This document shows positions 1 through 12,084 of a DNA stretch of 64,000 nt, piece by piece. The number at the start of each line of letters is the position of its first letter. Positions within the stretch are counted from its first letter, which is position 1. A program made the position numbers and the translations under genes. Source of the DNA: Torymus aiolomorphi (Eukaryota > Arthropoda > Insecta > Hymenoptera > Torymidae); contig CM070874.1 of assembly GCA_036365515.1 (NCBI GenBank), positions 95,289,442 through 95,353,441 on the forward strand, written 5' to 3'. A model generated the notes under the pieces. That model worked only from the letters and a program-made list of their open reading frames with translations, made no database searches and had not been told where the DNA came from.

Positions 1-55
1 AGCTTATACAAACTTACACTTTAAATTAATGAGTAACATTTTTTTATTATTGCAG

Positions 56-129
56 ATGAACACATAGATTTTGATGCCTTTATGAACATGCCAGATGAGG
101 AGTTCAGCGACATAATCAAACAAAAATAG
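56..129 (+). CDS. terminal coding exon of an unidentified gene (partial)
   Basis: A pyrimidine-rich tract ending in gcag (to 55) is a good splice acceptor. The reading frame then runs acidic and hydrophobic (…FMNMPDEEFSDIIKQK) to a TAG at 127-129. An AATAAA polyadenylation signal follows at about 209-214. The exon contributes about 24 residues and completes a codon split after its first base. The upstream exons lie left of the window, so the family is unknown; the short acidic tail resembles no domain I can name. It could equally be the last exon of a transposon-borne gene, as for most genes nearby. Confidence 0.45.
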
Positions 130-536
130 AAAAAAATATGTTATTATAAATGAATAATGTTATAAATAATGTTATAAATAATGTTGTTAATAATGTTCTA
201 AAAAGCATAATAAAACACGTATTTATATATCCATTATTGTCTTTTTAATTAAAAATAAAATACCTACAAATTATAAATATAATAAAAAGTATAGTATAAA
301 TAACTAAATTTTATGAGTATCATTTACTATATTAATATTGTATTTCGAATATTTTGTCTATATAAGTGAACGTACCTATATAATATTTTGTTTTAATATA
401 GTAATCTATACTATATTTTGTATACATTCTAACCATAATATTAAATGTAAACAGTACTATAAAATAAGGTCGTAGTCAAATAATACTATATTTTATAGTA
501 CTTTTATGTTAAAATATACTATATTTTTTCTCAGTG
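130..536. repeat. AT-rich 3' flank ending in a CACTGAG-type MITE terminus
   Basis: There is no ORF here. The block ends at 536 with TTTTTTCTCAGTG followed by TA, the same right terminus seen in the elements ending at 7085, 16961, 19392 and 44567. The sequence inside it is rich in tactatattttatagt motifs like those of the other copies. I could not find a matching left terminus, so the extent is uncertain and the copy may be truncated. Confidence 0.4.
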
Positions 537-2470
537 TAGCAAATATTTTAAGGAGTCCGAAAATGGTATAAGTATATTTTAAAGAGATACCTTATTGATT
601 GTTATATGAGGAAATTCAGAAAAAATTTCAACTTTAGGCGCCCTCAAAACTGGTCAAAATGTTTTTCGAAGGTACACCTTCCGGGCGCTTTTTTTTTCTT
701 TCTTATGTCACAAAGTATACGGGAAAAATCGTGTACAACTAAAAACGTCTTTGTCTCACATTTTTTTGTAAAGGTTGAAATTTTTACACAAAGTGACAAA
801 AAAAGCCCCTTTTTAAACCTCAGCCATTTAGCCTAGAAACGTTCTACTCAAGATTTCGAAAAAGCAATTGGGTCGATTGGGGGAAATCGATTGAAATTTT
901 TGACTCTCTCTTCATCGAGTCTTAAAATGGTTTGCACTTCCGAACTTCCAGCTTGAGGAAGTCCAAAATCTGCAACCCTGCGGCACGGAATATGTTTAAA
1001 CCATAGTTGTCCGATACCGTCTCATATTATGTCAAGCGCGGGAAAGCTTGGTTTCAGCTTTAAGTTTTCCTTATAATTTTGTATTTTCGAAGAGATTCTA
1101 AAACTGTGATATATTTTTATAAATAAATCGCTTCAAACTAGTAAAATCTGTATCACTTTTTCTTCGATATAAATAATATGCACTTTGTACAACGTCTCTA
1201 CCCAACGTGAATAAAAATGTTACCCTGAAATAGACCAATGCGAAAAACAATGACATTAATATTTGACTATTTCTCTGAAATAATAGTCGGGCATGACACT
1301 TCGTATATCGTTCGCAGGTGTGTGTGTGTGCGTGTGAGTGCAGGTGCGCGCGCCAAAATATCCTTGAGAATAATTGATCGTTATCTCGGAATATGAGGAC
1401 GTTGTGTGGGCTCTTCCTCCTTCGACAGGCCCGTATGTGGATTATTGAAAGGCGCGCGCTCACTCTTACGCATTCAGGCAATGATTTCAGGCTTTCGCAC
1501 GGGGGAGCTATCGATCAGCTGATCGTTTTTGCGTACTCGTTTTACCCGCAGCGCGCGTAACAAAGGGAGGGGTGAATATAATGGGCACGACGCTGCGGCG
1601 TATAAAAAATAGACGCGCGTGATAAATCGAACTTTCCCCCGGTGAATCGGAGAAACACAGGGAACTGCGGCTGCTTTTTAAAGACGGAAACCAAAGTTAA
1701 AGCACAGCCGAACTTTCGCCCTTTCAAACTTGCTGAATTCGTTTCGCTGAAATATTGGGTTTTGTAATTTTGGAAAGAGAAAGCGAGCTAGAGCGAACTG
1801 TTCGCTCTTGTTGCTTCGCGGGGACGAAGCCACAACGAGCATAATCATGTCGAAGTTCTAGACGGTAATTAATCATAATTTTTCTTTCCTTAAGATATGC
1901 CAGATTTGTAGCATATCTGCGATCTAACTAATATTGTAGAAACTAATTTCATTATTTAACCAAGTGATTTTTTATATAACTATTCACATGTAATTTATTG
2001 CTGCTTTAGATGATGAAAAGTTGTTTTTGAAAAATTCAGTTCTAGAGTAACAGGATAAAAAATTTTATGGTATTCGAGCGCTAAAAAAGAGAAGCCTGAA
2101 AGAATATTTTGTTTATTCTAAAAGTCAAGTAAAAGCGAAATAAACTTTTATGATAGGTGATATGTAAATTTTGTAATACCCCAAAACCTGTAAAGAATAC
2201 AACGTCCTAAAAATGCACAGAAATGGTACAAAAATAGTAAAACTAGCAACAAAGAGACGTAACCAGAAGATTCAATAAACATTTTAAAGATTCAATACTA
2301 CACGCATTTTTATTACCATTAAACTTTAAAAACTATTATAGTTTAGCATATGAAATTTCATTTCATCAGTAACTCATTGACATTTCAAAAGATCTACCAA
2401 TCGTATGAAATAAAAAGGCAAGCTTTATGCTTAACCCTAATTTCAATATTTTTTAAATCAACATTCAAAC
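537..2470. other. no gene seen; mixed-composition intergenic DNA
   Basis: Short open frames at 606-836, 1098-1481 and 1542-1727 have low-complexity translations and no motif. The part at about 1300-1830 is GC-richer with many CGCG steps and a TATAAAAA at about 1602. That could be a promoter or an LTR fragment, but no start, splice site or terminal repeat supports either. Confidence 0.4.
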
Positions 2471-2474
2471 GTTT

Positions 2475-2764
2475 ATATGGAAAAAGACGGTTGTCAAGCG
2501 CACCGTACACGTAAACACTATATTCAGAAATTTTTTTGAGTGATTTTATTAGCACTTTCATTAGCTATGCTCGTTTGAAAAGTAGGTCAAATGCAGATTC
2601 CTACTTACCGACATTACGGTTTTTATTTAATTAAATAAATTCTCATCATTTTTTTGGAAAAACACGTTTGTCAAGCGCTCCGTATATGTAAATACTATAC
2701 TCACAATTTTTTTTAGATGATTCTATTCGTATTTTCGTGAGGTGTATTCGTTTGAAAAATAACG
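2475..2764. repeat. two direct repeat units of about 110 bp
   Basis: Segment 2475-2586 and segment 2650-2764 share the order ggaaaaa…cg(g/t)ttgtcaagcgc, then ccgta, aacactata, ttttttt(g/t)ag, gattttatt and tcgtttgaaaa. They are offset by about 175 bp. Identity looks like roughly 75-80 per cent by eye. No ORF covers them. They are a local duplication of unknown origin. Confidence 0.6.
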
Positions 2765-2769
2765 TCGGT

Positions 2770-5700
2770 ACAAACTACGGTAAAACGCACCTCTTAGGAA
2801 ATACATCAGCAAGCCCACGACGCAGTTTAAATAAAAGCAGCCGAGCTTTCAATTGACGTAGCGAGTACGCGGCAGCGCGCAAGTGAGCCATAGCAAAGAG
2901 CACGATGCGTATAGAGAGAAACGTAGGCAGTACGTATACGTGCAGGTATAGAGAAAGAACGTGTCGCGAGTGCAGCCGGCGTCGGACTCAACATCGCCGT
3001 TCCATTCAATTCCAATTATAGGATCAAGAAACGAGATTCATTGGGATTGAAATGTCCTGTTCCTTTCAATCCATTTCAATCTACTTTCATTTGTCGGGAT
3101 GGATGCCCATTTGACGCGGGCGGACTCGCTCGCTCGCGCGCTTGCAAAAAGTATAAAAGAGAGCGAGCACGAGCGCGAGTCGGTCGGCGAGTAGCCACTG
3201 CGGAAAAAGCTAATCCGCTAGAACTTCTTTCACCGGCGTCCTCCAGCTCTCTAATTTTTTCCTTCCCCTGCGGTCCGCACTGGCAATACGACTGCCGAAC
3301 TTTGTGTAGGCGGGCAAAAAATAATAATATCCCGGGGAGAGAGGCGAGTTGGATAAAGGCTTGCTCTACAATAATGGAATCTTTTCGCCCCCTCGTCGCG
3401 ATGCTTTCTCTGATACGTTTTGAGCTACGGGATTGGCTCGCCGCTGAAAAGTCGTCCCTCCCGCAATTACGGTCCGTAAATTATTTAATCGAGGACTCCG
3501 TGTGATGTGTGTGTGCGTGCGCTCATGCGTGCGTGCGTGCGTGCGTGTGTGTGTGTATGCGCGTGCGCGTGTATACGTTTGCCAAGTTAGAAGTTGTGAA
3601 GACGAGTTTTATGTATACGGTGCACCTTTAAATTTTTTAAGGGGGAAAGAGAGCGTAACTTTTCACTTTACGAAACAGGTAAATACAGACGGACTTTTTT
3701 AAGTAAAATTGAATAAAGCCCCGGATTTTAGTTGCTTTTTTATTTAAATCTATGAGTACTGAGGCTTCTTTATTGTAAATAATATGCTTATATTATGAAA
3801 GTATAAATTTGCTGAAAAAAATCTGTTGGTTTGCTACGAAGAACTACTTAGGTACGTTTTTAAAACAGATTTATTTGCATTTGAACAATGCAATATCGAT
3901 CCAATCACTGCTGGATACGCACCAAATTTTTCTGCTGCTAACTGCCAATTTTCCATTAATGTTTTCCATATTCATCAAACTTTTCCTAGTTTTACGTACT
4001 TCTCAACATATGTGGTGATTCCACGTGAAATAGATCAGCTATTGACCCTCAACTTTTTCGATTTCTTTTGTAAATTCCCAGGGTGCGCTCGAAGTGCGAC
4101 TTAATAGACTGGAAATCAGCGAGTAGATTTTTAAAAGTTAATTCATCGTTGATTAACGAGAAGACTTTTTCAAATTACACGTTAAAAGAAGATAATAATG
4201 ATAATTTTATCATAATTATCTCATAACAAATTGATATAAAATTTTCGTTCTTATTTCAAAGGAAAACAAATAAAAGTTTTGAGTCTAAAAGCATTTTAAA
4301 CCTTTCAAGCGTCAAACCGATATTACAGCTTGATGTAAGCTCAAATTAAATTTCCTCTCAAGGAAGGTGAGGATAAGGGAAATATATAAAATAACAATCA
4401 AAATTACGTTAAAATCTAAAAAAAATAAATAAATATTAAATAAGAATAAGAAAAAATAATTTGTATTAATCCTCTCATAGATATTAACGAGTTTATTTAT
4501 TTTACATTTGACTTTATTTGCCCCATTCATCGTTGTTTTTAATAATCCTTTTGCGAGTCATTTCTTAAGCATCAAATTTATTTAACTGCTTTTGTTGTTT
4601 CCAATTGAACGATATTTAATGGATTATATTTTGTTCACATTTCAATTGAAAGAAGTATTTGTTTGCTGCAGAATAGAATCTTTCTCCAAAAGGACTATCG
4701 TAAATTAAAAACCTACTTCAAGTATCTAATTATTTATGTAATCAATAATAAACTCTAAAAAAGTTCATACATACATACACTGTCAAATTTGAATTAAATC
4801 TTATTCAATAGTCAATTAATGAGATTTACAGTTTGTAATTGCTATTTAGGGAACTTAATGTAATTGATCATGAAATCGAATTAAGGTATTTATTGAGTAA
4901 ACAAAAATAATTGAGAAAGCTTATTATATCCAGTAACACGGTCTAACTTAGAAAATATATTGAATTAATCGATCCGCTAAAGTTGAGATATCCAATTTAA
5001 AGGTCAAATAAATCTGGTTCTTGATACTGAAAAGTGGGGGGATTTAAAATAAACCTGGGAATTATTTATAATTATAGCTTTTAATTCATTCACTTAATGC
5101 ATTGCGTGCTGTACAAAATACTATAATGATTGAATTATAATCTTAATTTTTGTAATAAAATGATGCAAATCCTTAATTTTCTTTTAAAATTGTTTGTCCC
5201 TTAGTTCTATTCATAAGTTTCTCATTATATACTATTCATTGTTGTGTTCAAAGTTATTGTATATTCACAAAAAGTTCTTATTATGAGCAGAAAATTATGT
5301 ACATTACAAAATGATTTTGAGGTCAATACTCTAGAGAGCCAAGTTCATTTTCAAATATTTTCATTTTCGATTTAACTTTAAATTCTATTTCTGTTTTTGC
5401 ATCTATTTTTATACAAGATTTTTAATGGAAAGTATCGAATTAAATGAAAATGGATTTAAAAAAATTTTCATAACATAATAGCCAGTAGTAAATAATATTA
5501 TTTTTCAAATTTATTCTTACATTTTCTTTTTCCAATTTTTCGATCAAAACGGGAGATTAAAACTCTGACGTCATCAAACTTCATTACAAAAACCGTTAGG
5601 CTAATATCGATTTTTCCTCCGGCATCTTCATAGTGCGATTCATCTCTGAGAAATTTCAATAACTTCTCAAGAGCTCGCAGCTAGGGTTTGGGCTCGCGCG

Positions 5701-5859
5701 CCTTTACTGTTACCGTAGGCATTGCGCGGGCGGCGTACCTTCTCTGCCATTTGCAATTTAAAATTTCTTTGACAACGGCAATTGAAGCGGGTGAATAGAC
5801 AAATTTTTCAAAGCTGCACAGCGCTCGCGATTTCCTCGAGCGTATTTACGCGCTGCGAG

Positions 5860-5902
<43 letters not shown>

Positions 5903-6317
5903 GGAAACTCCGAAAATCCCAGAGACAAAAGGAGCTTTCGGCCTCTCGAAAAATTGAAAAGTCTCGGAAGGAGGCTCTAGCAAGCGAGAGTCACAGTGGG
6001 AGATTGCAGCTGTATGCATTCGCTGTCCTCGATTAGCACATAGGGTCATTACTATTTTCATTCGATAAATGTGAACATGAGTGATATTACTTCTTCATTC
6101 TACGTTGCAGAAAAGTTTGAATGCAGACAGAGTCGTATTATTAATATATATTACGAGGAGCACGCGGTTATCGTAAGTGAATAAAGGACCGTTAAAAACG
6201 CAAAGCACGTAGCGCGTACGGACGGACCTTAATTCGGCGAGAGAACGACACGCAGTTATGGGCTAAAATTAACGCCGCTACTTTGCGAATGAAGCGAAAC
6301 ATGAAATTTTCATATAC
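2770..6317. other. no supported gene; AT-rich DNA with GC-rich patches and microsatellites
   Basis: GC-rich patches at 2820-3520 and 5640-6040 contain open frames (3041-3505, 5782-6036). Their translations are arginine/serine-rich and lack any domain, and the second is mostly a (TC)n tract at 5860-5902. A short (GT/GCGT)n tract lies at 3503-3570. The stretch 3720-5640 is AT-rich with nothing recognisable. Confidence 0.4.
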
Positions 6318-6319
6318 TA

Positions 6320-7085
6320 CACTGAGAAAACTGTCGTAGGAAAATTTACTGAAAAACTAACAAAAATTACTATATTTGATAGCAACGCGGGGATATAAGC
6401 AAATTATAAAAAATTTTGCTATAGTTCAGGAATATTTACAAGGTATCTTAATAATTTTTACTACTACACATAGCAAAAAGTGCCCTCTACATGTAGTACT
6501 TATTGCGTGCACGCCGGGAGCACGTGTCTGATTGAGGTTATGTTTCTCCCGCAATTTGAGATTATCTTCCTTTTAAGTTATCAAAAACATCGACAATATC
6601 GATTCAATTGTTTTATTTTTACGTTGTGCAGGTGAGCTATGAGTTATTTCTTTATATTATCATAGTTATTTATTGCTATCAAATAATCATCAAAGTTCTC
6701 TCGTAAGCGAAGGTAGCCAATGTATCAGTTCCAAAATTTTGTACTCAAGAAGCTCACGTGGGTAAGAGGTTAGCGCGTCTGCCTAGCGTGCGGAGGGTCC
6801 AGGGTTCGAATACACAACCACCGTAAAAAAAAATTTTTATTTCCTTATTTATTTCTTGTATAGCTAAATTTAATTAATAATATATTAAATATTGTATAAA
6901 TATTAGGTATCCTATAGATATAAAATCATGAAAATCAATTTTTTTTTAAGTTTAAGCTTGGCTACAAAAATTACTATATTAGTTAGCAAAAGTACCTAAA
7001 TTTCCATGATATCCCATCGTTGCTATAAAAAATAGTAATTTTTATTAGCTTTTCAGTAAATTTTCCTACGACAGTTTTCTCAGTG
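6320..7085. mobile_element. CACTGAG-TIR nonautonomous element, 766 bp, with tRNA-like insert
   Basis: Terminal inverted repeats of about 50 bp begin CACTGAGAAAACTGTCGTAG and are mirrored at the right end (…CTACGACAGTTTTCTCAGTG). TA flanks both ends (6318-6319 and 7086-7087), which fits a Tc1/mariner-type TA target duplication. There is no transposase ORF. Internally it shares the order tgtctgattgaggttatgtttct, then gttccaaaatttt, then a tRNA-like block with the 43564-44567 element. It is therefore a true family member and not a chance inverted repeat. Confidence 0.85.
6757..6823 (+). ncRNA. tRNA-like (pol III box A/B) module inside the MITE
   Basis: The block reads GGGTAAGAGGTTAGCGCGTC, resembling a D-arm and A box, and AGGGTTCGAATAC, a B box. 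Between them is a plausible 5-bp anticodon stem with a 7-base loop whose middle triplet would be AGC. The T-stem and acceptor stem pair poorly, so this is a tRNA-derived relic and not a functional tRNA gene. It is followed by an A/T homopolymer run, as in SINEs. Two related blocks occur at 44248-44314 and, on the minus strand, at about 9770-9833. Confidence 0.55.
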
Positions 7086-7087
7086 TA

Positions 7088-9454
7088 CCATAAAATATAA
7101 GGGAATGTGTCTAGAGTCTACCCGACTTGAATTACCCTAAATCTGCCAATTGTACTTTTTTGCATGTGTCTTAAAAGGGTTTAATCTTTTCAAAATTGTT
7201 CCTACCAAAATGCGCCGTGTTACTGAAACAAGAATCATTTATACGTATAGAGATATAATGACGCCTATTTCTTTGTTAATAATAACTATATCACGTGTGC
7301 ATTAACCCTTAATAAAAGATATGATAAAGGTTTGAAAAACAAAAATAAAGAAGAGGAAATTATCATTTTGTTATTTGGTTTTTCAAGCTTAATCAACACA
7401 CATTCAGTTATATTATAAAAATCTAAAAGTATTCTATCTTTCAAAATTATTTATAAAAATATAATATCATTTGTAATTAATTATGAATAAATATGAATTC
7501 GAATTGTTGTAAGAATTTTCAAAGACAACTTATAAATAATAATAAAGTTCGAAAGGTTGGCTTTTTATATAGGACAGATGAACAGGTCCTAAATGTCAAA
7601 ATATTATACTAAATTCCAACTCCGTAAAGGATGAATAATTCATCTGTATCTATCTTATATTACTTTTTATAACTTCAAAGAACGGTTCAGTTTTTTTCAT
7701 GCACCTTACCTCTTATGCAAGTTTATAAATAATATTTACATCAAGTTAAAAATAAATACAAATTTTACTTGTTTTTAAACTCTTTTTGGTATTATAATTA
7801 TTTGGTTATTTTGTTTACGTAACCAAATATATGCAATTAAATTTTATTAAAAACTGGCATAATTTTACACATTGGTTCATTTTATATTATAAAATAATAA
7901 TATTTTTTAAAAGTATTACGGATGAATATCTGTACGAATATGCAGAATAAAAAGAGGCATGGAGACGTACAATTACAATATGACGGCCATTAGCAGAAAG
8001 CCGAGCAGTGGCGGCCGTGGCTAGTTGGTACAGTGTTAAAAATAGTTGTATGAAATTGCAGATAAATATAACGGAAGCTAATTCCGAATCGTACATGAAA
8101 ACGATTTCATGACATAACTAAAATATCAATTAGTTTCTTAAATTTAATGCATATATTTATGAATTTTCATATACTTTAAAAGTTATGTAATTTAATAAAT
8201 TAATTTAAAATTCAGCAATGATTAAGATAATAATGCCGGATTAACATCAATATTTTATAAAGAAGTATAATATAACTGATGGTAGAGAAGATAGCTTGTC
8301 CAACACAAGTAGAAATTTTGAATTTGAGCGTGCATCCTAAACCAACAGCACTCATCATAATTTTGGAGTATTACGATCGCGTTATTATATAACGTATCTC
8401 GAATAAAGTTTCCCTATTTTGTAAAGTAATACTAACAATAAACAGAACTCTATTGTATTCAAATAAAGTATTATTTTACATAATACCGACGTATTTTTAT
8501 GAATAATGTCGGATTTTGCTCAAACTTTAGGAAATTTTTTTTTTCGATGACGAAAATAGAGAAGGCCATTTGTGTGGTCATTTTGTACTAATTTTGAAAA
8601 CTTCCTTAAAATATTCTCTACTTGAAATGTCAATCATTTAGTTTGGAAAAACTCTCAAACAATGTTTTGAAAAAAAAAAAACGAATTTAGAGAAAACAAG
8701 CTTTAATTTGCTTTTGTCAGAATCTAAAAATTTTAATGCCCAAAGTTATACTAATTTCAAGTTATGATAACTTGCTTAACTAAAGCTTGTTTTTTATAGT
8801 TTTACCATCTTTCTTTCAAACTTGTCTGAGACGTTTCACGCTATACATGATTGACGTTTCAAGTAGAGGGTATTTTTTAGTTTTTCAAAAATAACTAAAA
8901 ATGTCTATAACTTGGCATTCTCAAAGCGTGAGCTCGTGCAATTGTATTTTTCTTCATATTGTGGCATCTAAAAACATAGACGAGAGTTGCACGCTCACGG
9001 CCATAGCTTATAAAGCTGACCATCATGTGTTTCTCACGTCTGACGATATGTGATTATATCTATAGTTAGATGTAAAATATCATTCTATCACACATATTTC
9101 CTGCTCTATATATTTCAAATGCCGAATTAACAAAGTTACATTCAAATTTAGTATTGTAAATACAATCACAGTGTTAATAGTAGATTATGTACCTTTGAGC
9201 GCCCACGGTGCATGTACTATTTTTTGTAACACATGCACGATTTTCGCCGCTTTTTGGCCTAAAAAGAGGTCCTAACGTGACTGTTTTTTTGACCGACAAG
9301 AAACTAAAATAGGTGTTTGCCCGGTGAACGCAAAACTATCTTTAGGTAAACAAATTTGCGCCCGCTGATCTAAAATTGTATAAAATCGCAAAAATTAAAC
9401 TTGATCCTCCATAAATTTGTGCGTGCATGTTTTTCATGGTTTTTTTTAAATTCG
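7088..9454. other. no gene seen; AT-rich with a short inverted repeat
   Basis: No coding sequence is recognisable. Near-complementary 25-base segments (ctctacttgaaatgtcaatc at about 8617 and its inverse at about 8846-8871) bracket about 230 bp and suggest an old fold-back repeat. The section 9180-9420 looks like a dispersed repeat of unknown type (…cgcccacggtgcatgtac…). Confidence 0.4.
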
Positions 9455-10200
9455 TGGAGAAAAATCATAGTATAGGAAAATCCACAAAATTTCTATAGGA
9501 AAAATTACAATTTTTCATGGTAAAACGGAGACAGACAAATGTCCTACTAATGTTTCCAATTTAATATGGTAAATTTTGTATCAAATAGTATGGAAAATAT
9601 TTTTCGAGTTAAAAATTTAAAAAATTTAATTTTTAATTCCAGTATTATCGTTATTCATGATATTCAATATATTTGAAGGTAGCACATATATTATATTAAT
9701 ACAAGAAATACAAGAAATAAATTAAAATAACGAATAAAGAGAATTAAAATTTTTTGTTTCGACTGAGAGGGGATTCGATTCAACAACCCAATTTGGCACG
9801 ACAGTCGGAAGCTCTAACCACTTACCCATAACAACATTTGACTACAAATTTTTGGAACTTGTACATTAGCTATCGCCAGATGTATGGCAGATTTGAGTTA
9901 GATGCGTTGTTGAATGGCAATTAATATAAGGCATTATAATTAACGGAAAGGAAAATTAGTAACTGATAATGTATTTATATAAAAGTAAAAATAAATAAGA
10001 ATTTATTATATCCGACCAGTTTTGTGTGTGAGATCTACGTAATCTGAAAATTAGGGACATCGGTAAGACAGAGCAGCAGACCGCGCGCATTCCAAACATC
10101 ATAATTTTTACCATAAATCATTGTAAAACTTAGAATTAAATATCAAAATTTTTGCAACTCCTGCATTCGAATATCAAGTCTTCGCAGTTTTTCCCATAAT
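9455..10200 (-). mobile_element. probable older relative of the tRNA-like-bearing MITE
   Basis: On the minus strand the order is gtacaagttccaaaaattt, then GGGTAAGTGGTTAGAGC, then …GAATCGAATCCCC, matching the cassette order in the 6320-7085 and 43564-44567 elements. The outer sequence at 9455-9475 (gtggagaaaaatcatag) resembles a mutated CACTGAGAAAA end. The terminal inverted repeats are too diverged to fix the ends, so the limits are approximate. Confidence 0.4.
9770..9833 (-). ncRNA. third tRNA-like module (degenerate)
   Basis: Read on the minus strand it has an A-box-like GGGTAAGTGGTTAGAGC and a B-box-like TTGAATCGAATCC. The spacing is similar to that in the other two modules. Arm pairing is poor. 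It is a relic, and its value is in showing that the cassette recurs. Confidence 0.45.
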
Positions 10201-10237
10201 ATATAGTAATGTTTGTAACGGTCATAAATGCCTTACA

Positions 10238-10370
10238 TTATACACACACACACACACGCACACACACACACACACGCACGCACACACGTTCACACACACA
10301 CGTGTATTTGTGTGTGTGTGTGCGTGCGTGTGTGTGTGTGGGTGTGTGTGTGTATGTGTGTGTGTGTGTC
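10238..10370. repeat. (CA)n followed by (TG)n hairpin-forming microsatellite
   Basis: An imperfect (CA)n tract at 10240-10302 turns into an imperfect (TG)n tract at 10311-10370. The block is therefore self-complementary about a centre near 10306. The open frames across it on both strands are artefacts of the repeat. Confidence 0.85.
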
Positions 10371-10858
10371 TGTATCATGACTTATTGGACAAACATAAGG
10401 AATTCTGTTTACCGACACAAGTCCCTCGCAGTGACTCAAATTGTCAAAAGTGAGACACAATACATCATCTAGGTGATAGAGTAATAACTCAATCCATAAG
10501 TGCCTAGATGAGTGCATTCGCATTAATGGTCACGGCGGGAGATTTGAATTACAAATCCTTTTTGTTTATTAACAATTATATATGACACGCATAATTAACG
10601 AGAAATACTCAATGAAATAACATACAAGCTACGCTTCCATAACATACTCAGCATGACCCCATATTAACATAATCATTATTAATCAATTTTGAATCTCGCG
10701 CCATACAATTACAGGTGGCAGATAAGTACAGTAAGAAGTATGTAACTAGATAGTTACATGCCAGCCCACGTGTTATCTGATGCAATCAGACAAGGATAGT
10801 ACGATAGGGAATAGCATGGATGCGAGTGAGACAGATTGTCTTAATTATTTTATTTAAT

Positions 10859-10954
10859 CCTGGTAGAAAATTAACCATAAGTTGGCCAGAATATGCTTAA
10901 CCAGCATATGGCTTAGCCATATTCTGGCCAACTTATGATTAATTTTCTACCAGG
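10859..10954. mobile_element. 96-bp near-perfect palindrome (fold-back MITE)
   Basis: The left arm begins CCTGGTAGAAAATTAA and the right arm ends with its complement TTAATTTTCTACCAGG. The inner GTTGGCCAGAATATG is mirrored as well, with only one mismatch in the outer 37 bp. It has no coding capacity. It lies directly beside the mariner remnant. A weak echo (ctggtagaaaaaattggtcataag) occurs at about 39367. Confidence 0.8.
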
Positions 10955-11002
10955 GAACTCATTCTAGTAAATATACCATATAAAGATGTAAATGAAAGTT
11001 AT

Positions 11003-11069
11003 TGTAAATACAAATAAGTTTCCCCCGTTTTTTTATAAAAATTATCAATTTATTGTAAAAAAAATATAC
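11003..11069. repeat. dispersed 65-bp repeat, copy 1
   Basis: Sequence aataagtttcc(c/g)ccg followed by a T-run, ataaaaattatcaatttatt and gtaaaaaaaatatac is found again, nearly identical, at 25591-25656. Here it abuts the truncated mariner. It may be the terminal part of the element, left after an internal deletion, or a separate small repeat. Confidence 0.65.
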
Positions 11070-11654
11070 GGGGCGTTTAAGCTTCAATTCTTTGCTCAAT
11101 TGCAACAGTTGCTGTTGATAACGTTCTCCAGTGATAGTTTCGTTAGGCTGGAGTAGCTCGTAATAGATTACTCCGAGCTGATCCCACCAAATGCACAACA
11201 TTAACTTTTTGTCATAAATATTCGGTTTGGCCGTTGAAGTTGGTACATGACCAGGCTTACCCCATGATTTCTTACGCTTTGGGTTGTCGTAGTAGATCCA
11301 CTTTTCATCCCCCGTCACTATTCGATGCAAAAAATCCTTTCGACTTTGTCTTTGGAGAAGTTGTTCGTACGTGAAAAGACGGCGCTCGACGTCTCTGGGT
11401 TTCAGTTCATGCGGAACCCAATTTGCTTGCTTTTGTACCATACCAATGGTCTTGAGACGGTGTGAAATCGCTTATTGAGTCACTCCCAAGCTTTCTGCGA
11501 GCTGCTATTCAGTTTGGCATGAGTCTTGGTTCAATAATGCCTCTAACTCAGCATCTTCAAACTTGACTGGCCTTCCTTCGCGTTCTTTATCTTCCACGTC
11601 AAACTCGCCGTTTTTAAACTTTTGAAACCACTCCCGACAACTTCTCTCACTTAA

Positions 11655-12084
11655 GAGTGCTCTCTACCTAAACCCCAACTCTGGAATAGATCGCAGCGCC
11701 CCCATGACTTCATTTACGTATTTTCATTAATTTAAGTGTACTTATAAATTTTAAATTAATCATAACTCAGTTTTCCCACGTGTAAAAGTTAATAAGGATT
11801 ACTTTTAAATAAGTTTCATGAATTTAAATGAATAAATGAACTTGTATTTTGTAGAGAAAATTCAAACGTTCAGTAGACATTTCTGAAAATGACTCCAAAT
11901 TTTTCTCTACAAAATACAGATTTATTAATGGAATTTAATTTGAGAAAACTCTTCTAATCGTGTCTTTAATACTAATTACACGTGGGAAAACTTTATTTTT
12001 ACGTTAATATTGCCCCAAATTTTTTTAATTAACAAAAAACACCTTTGACAGTAGGTGGCGTTCCAATCGGGGTAGAGAACACTC
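11655..12084. mobile_element. TTAA-flanked 430-bp nonautonomous element nested in mariner
   Basis: TTAA at 11651-11654 and at 12085-12088 flank a segment whose ends are inverted repeats: GAGTGCTCTCTACC at the left, and the complement of GAGTGTTCTCTACC at the right. Removing one TTAA and the insert brings the N-terminal and HTH parts of the mariner frame together, which shows this is an insertion. TTAA duplication is typical of piggyBac and some Sola elements. There is no ORF, so the superfamily is unassigned. Confidence 0.8.

Noticed and set aside
3041..3505. 154-codon open frame in a GC-rich patch
   Set aside because: Arg/Ser/Ala-rich translation without a domain, no splice or start context. 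GC-rich islands here give long frames by chance.
5782..6036. 84-codon frame with Ser-Leu repeat
   Set aside because: Most of it is translation of a (TC)n microsatellite.
6757..6823. a functional tRNA-Ala gene
   Set aside because: The anticodon position reads AGC, but acceptor and T-stem pairing is poor and the block lies inside a MITE with diverged sisters.
10209..10523. open frames on both strands
   Set aside because: They are translations of the (CA)n/(TG)n hairpin.
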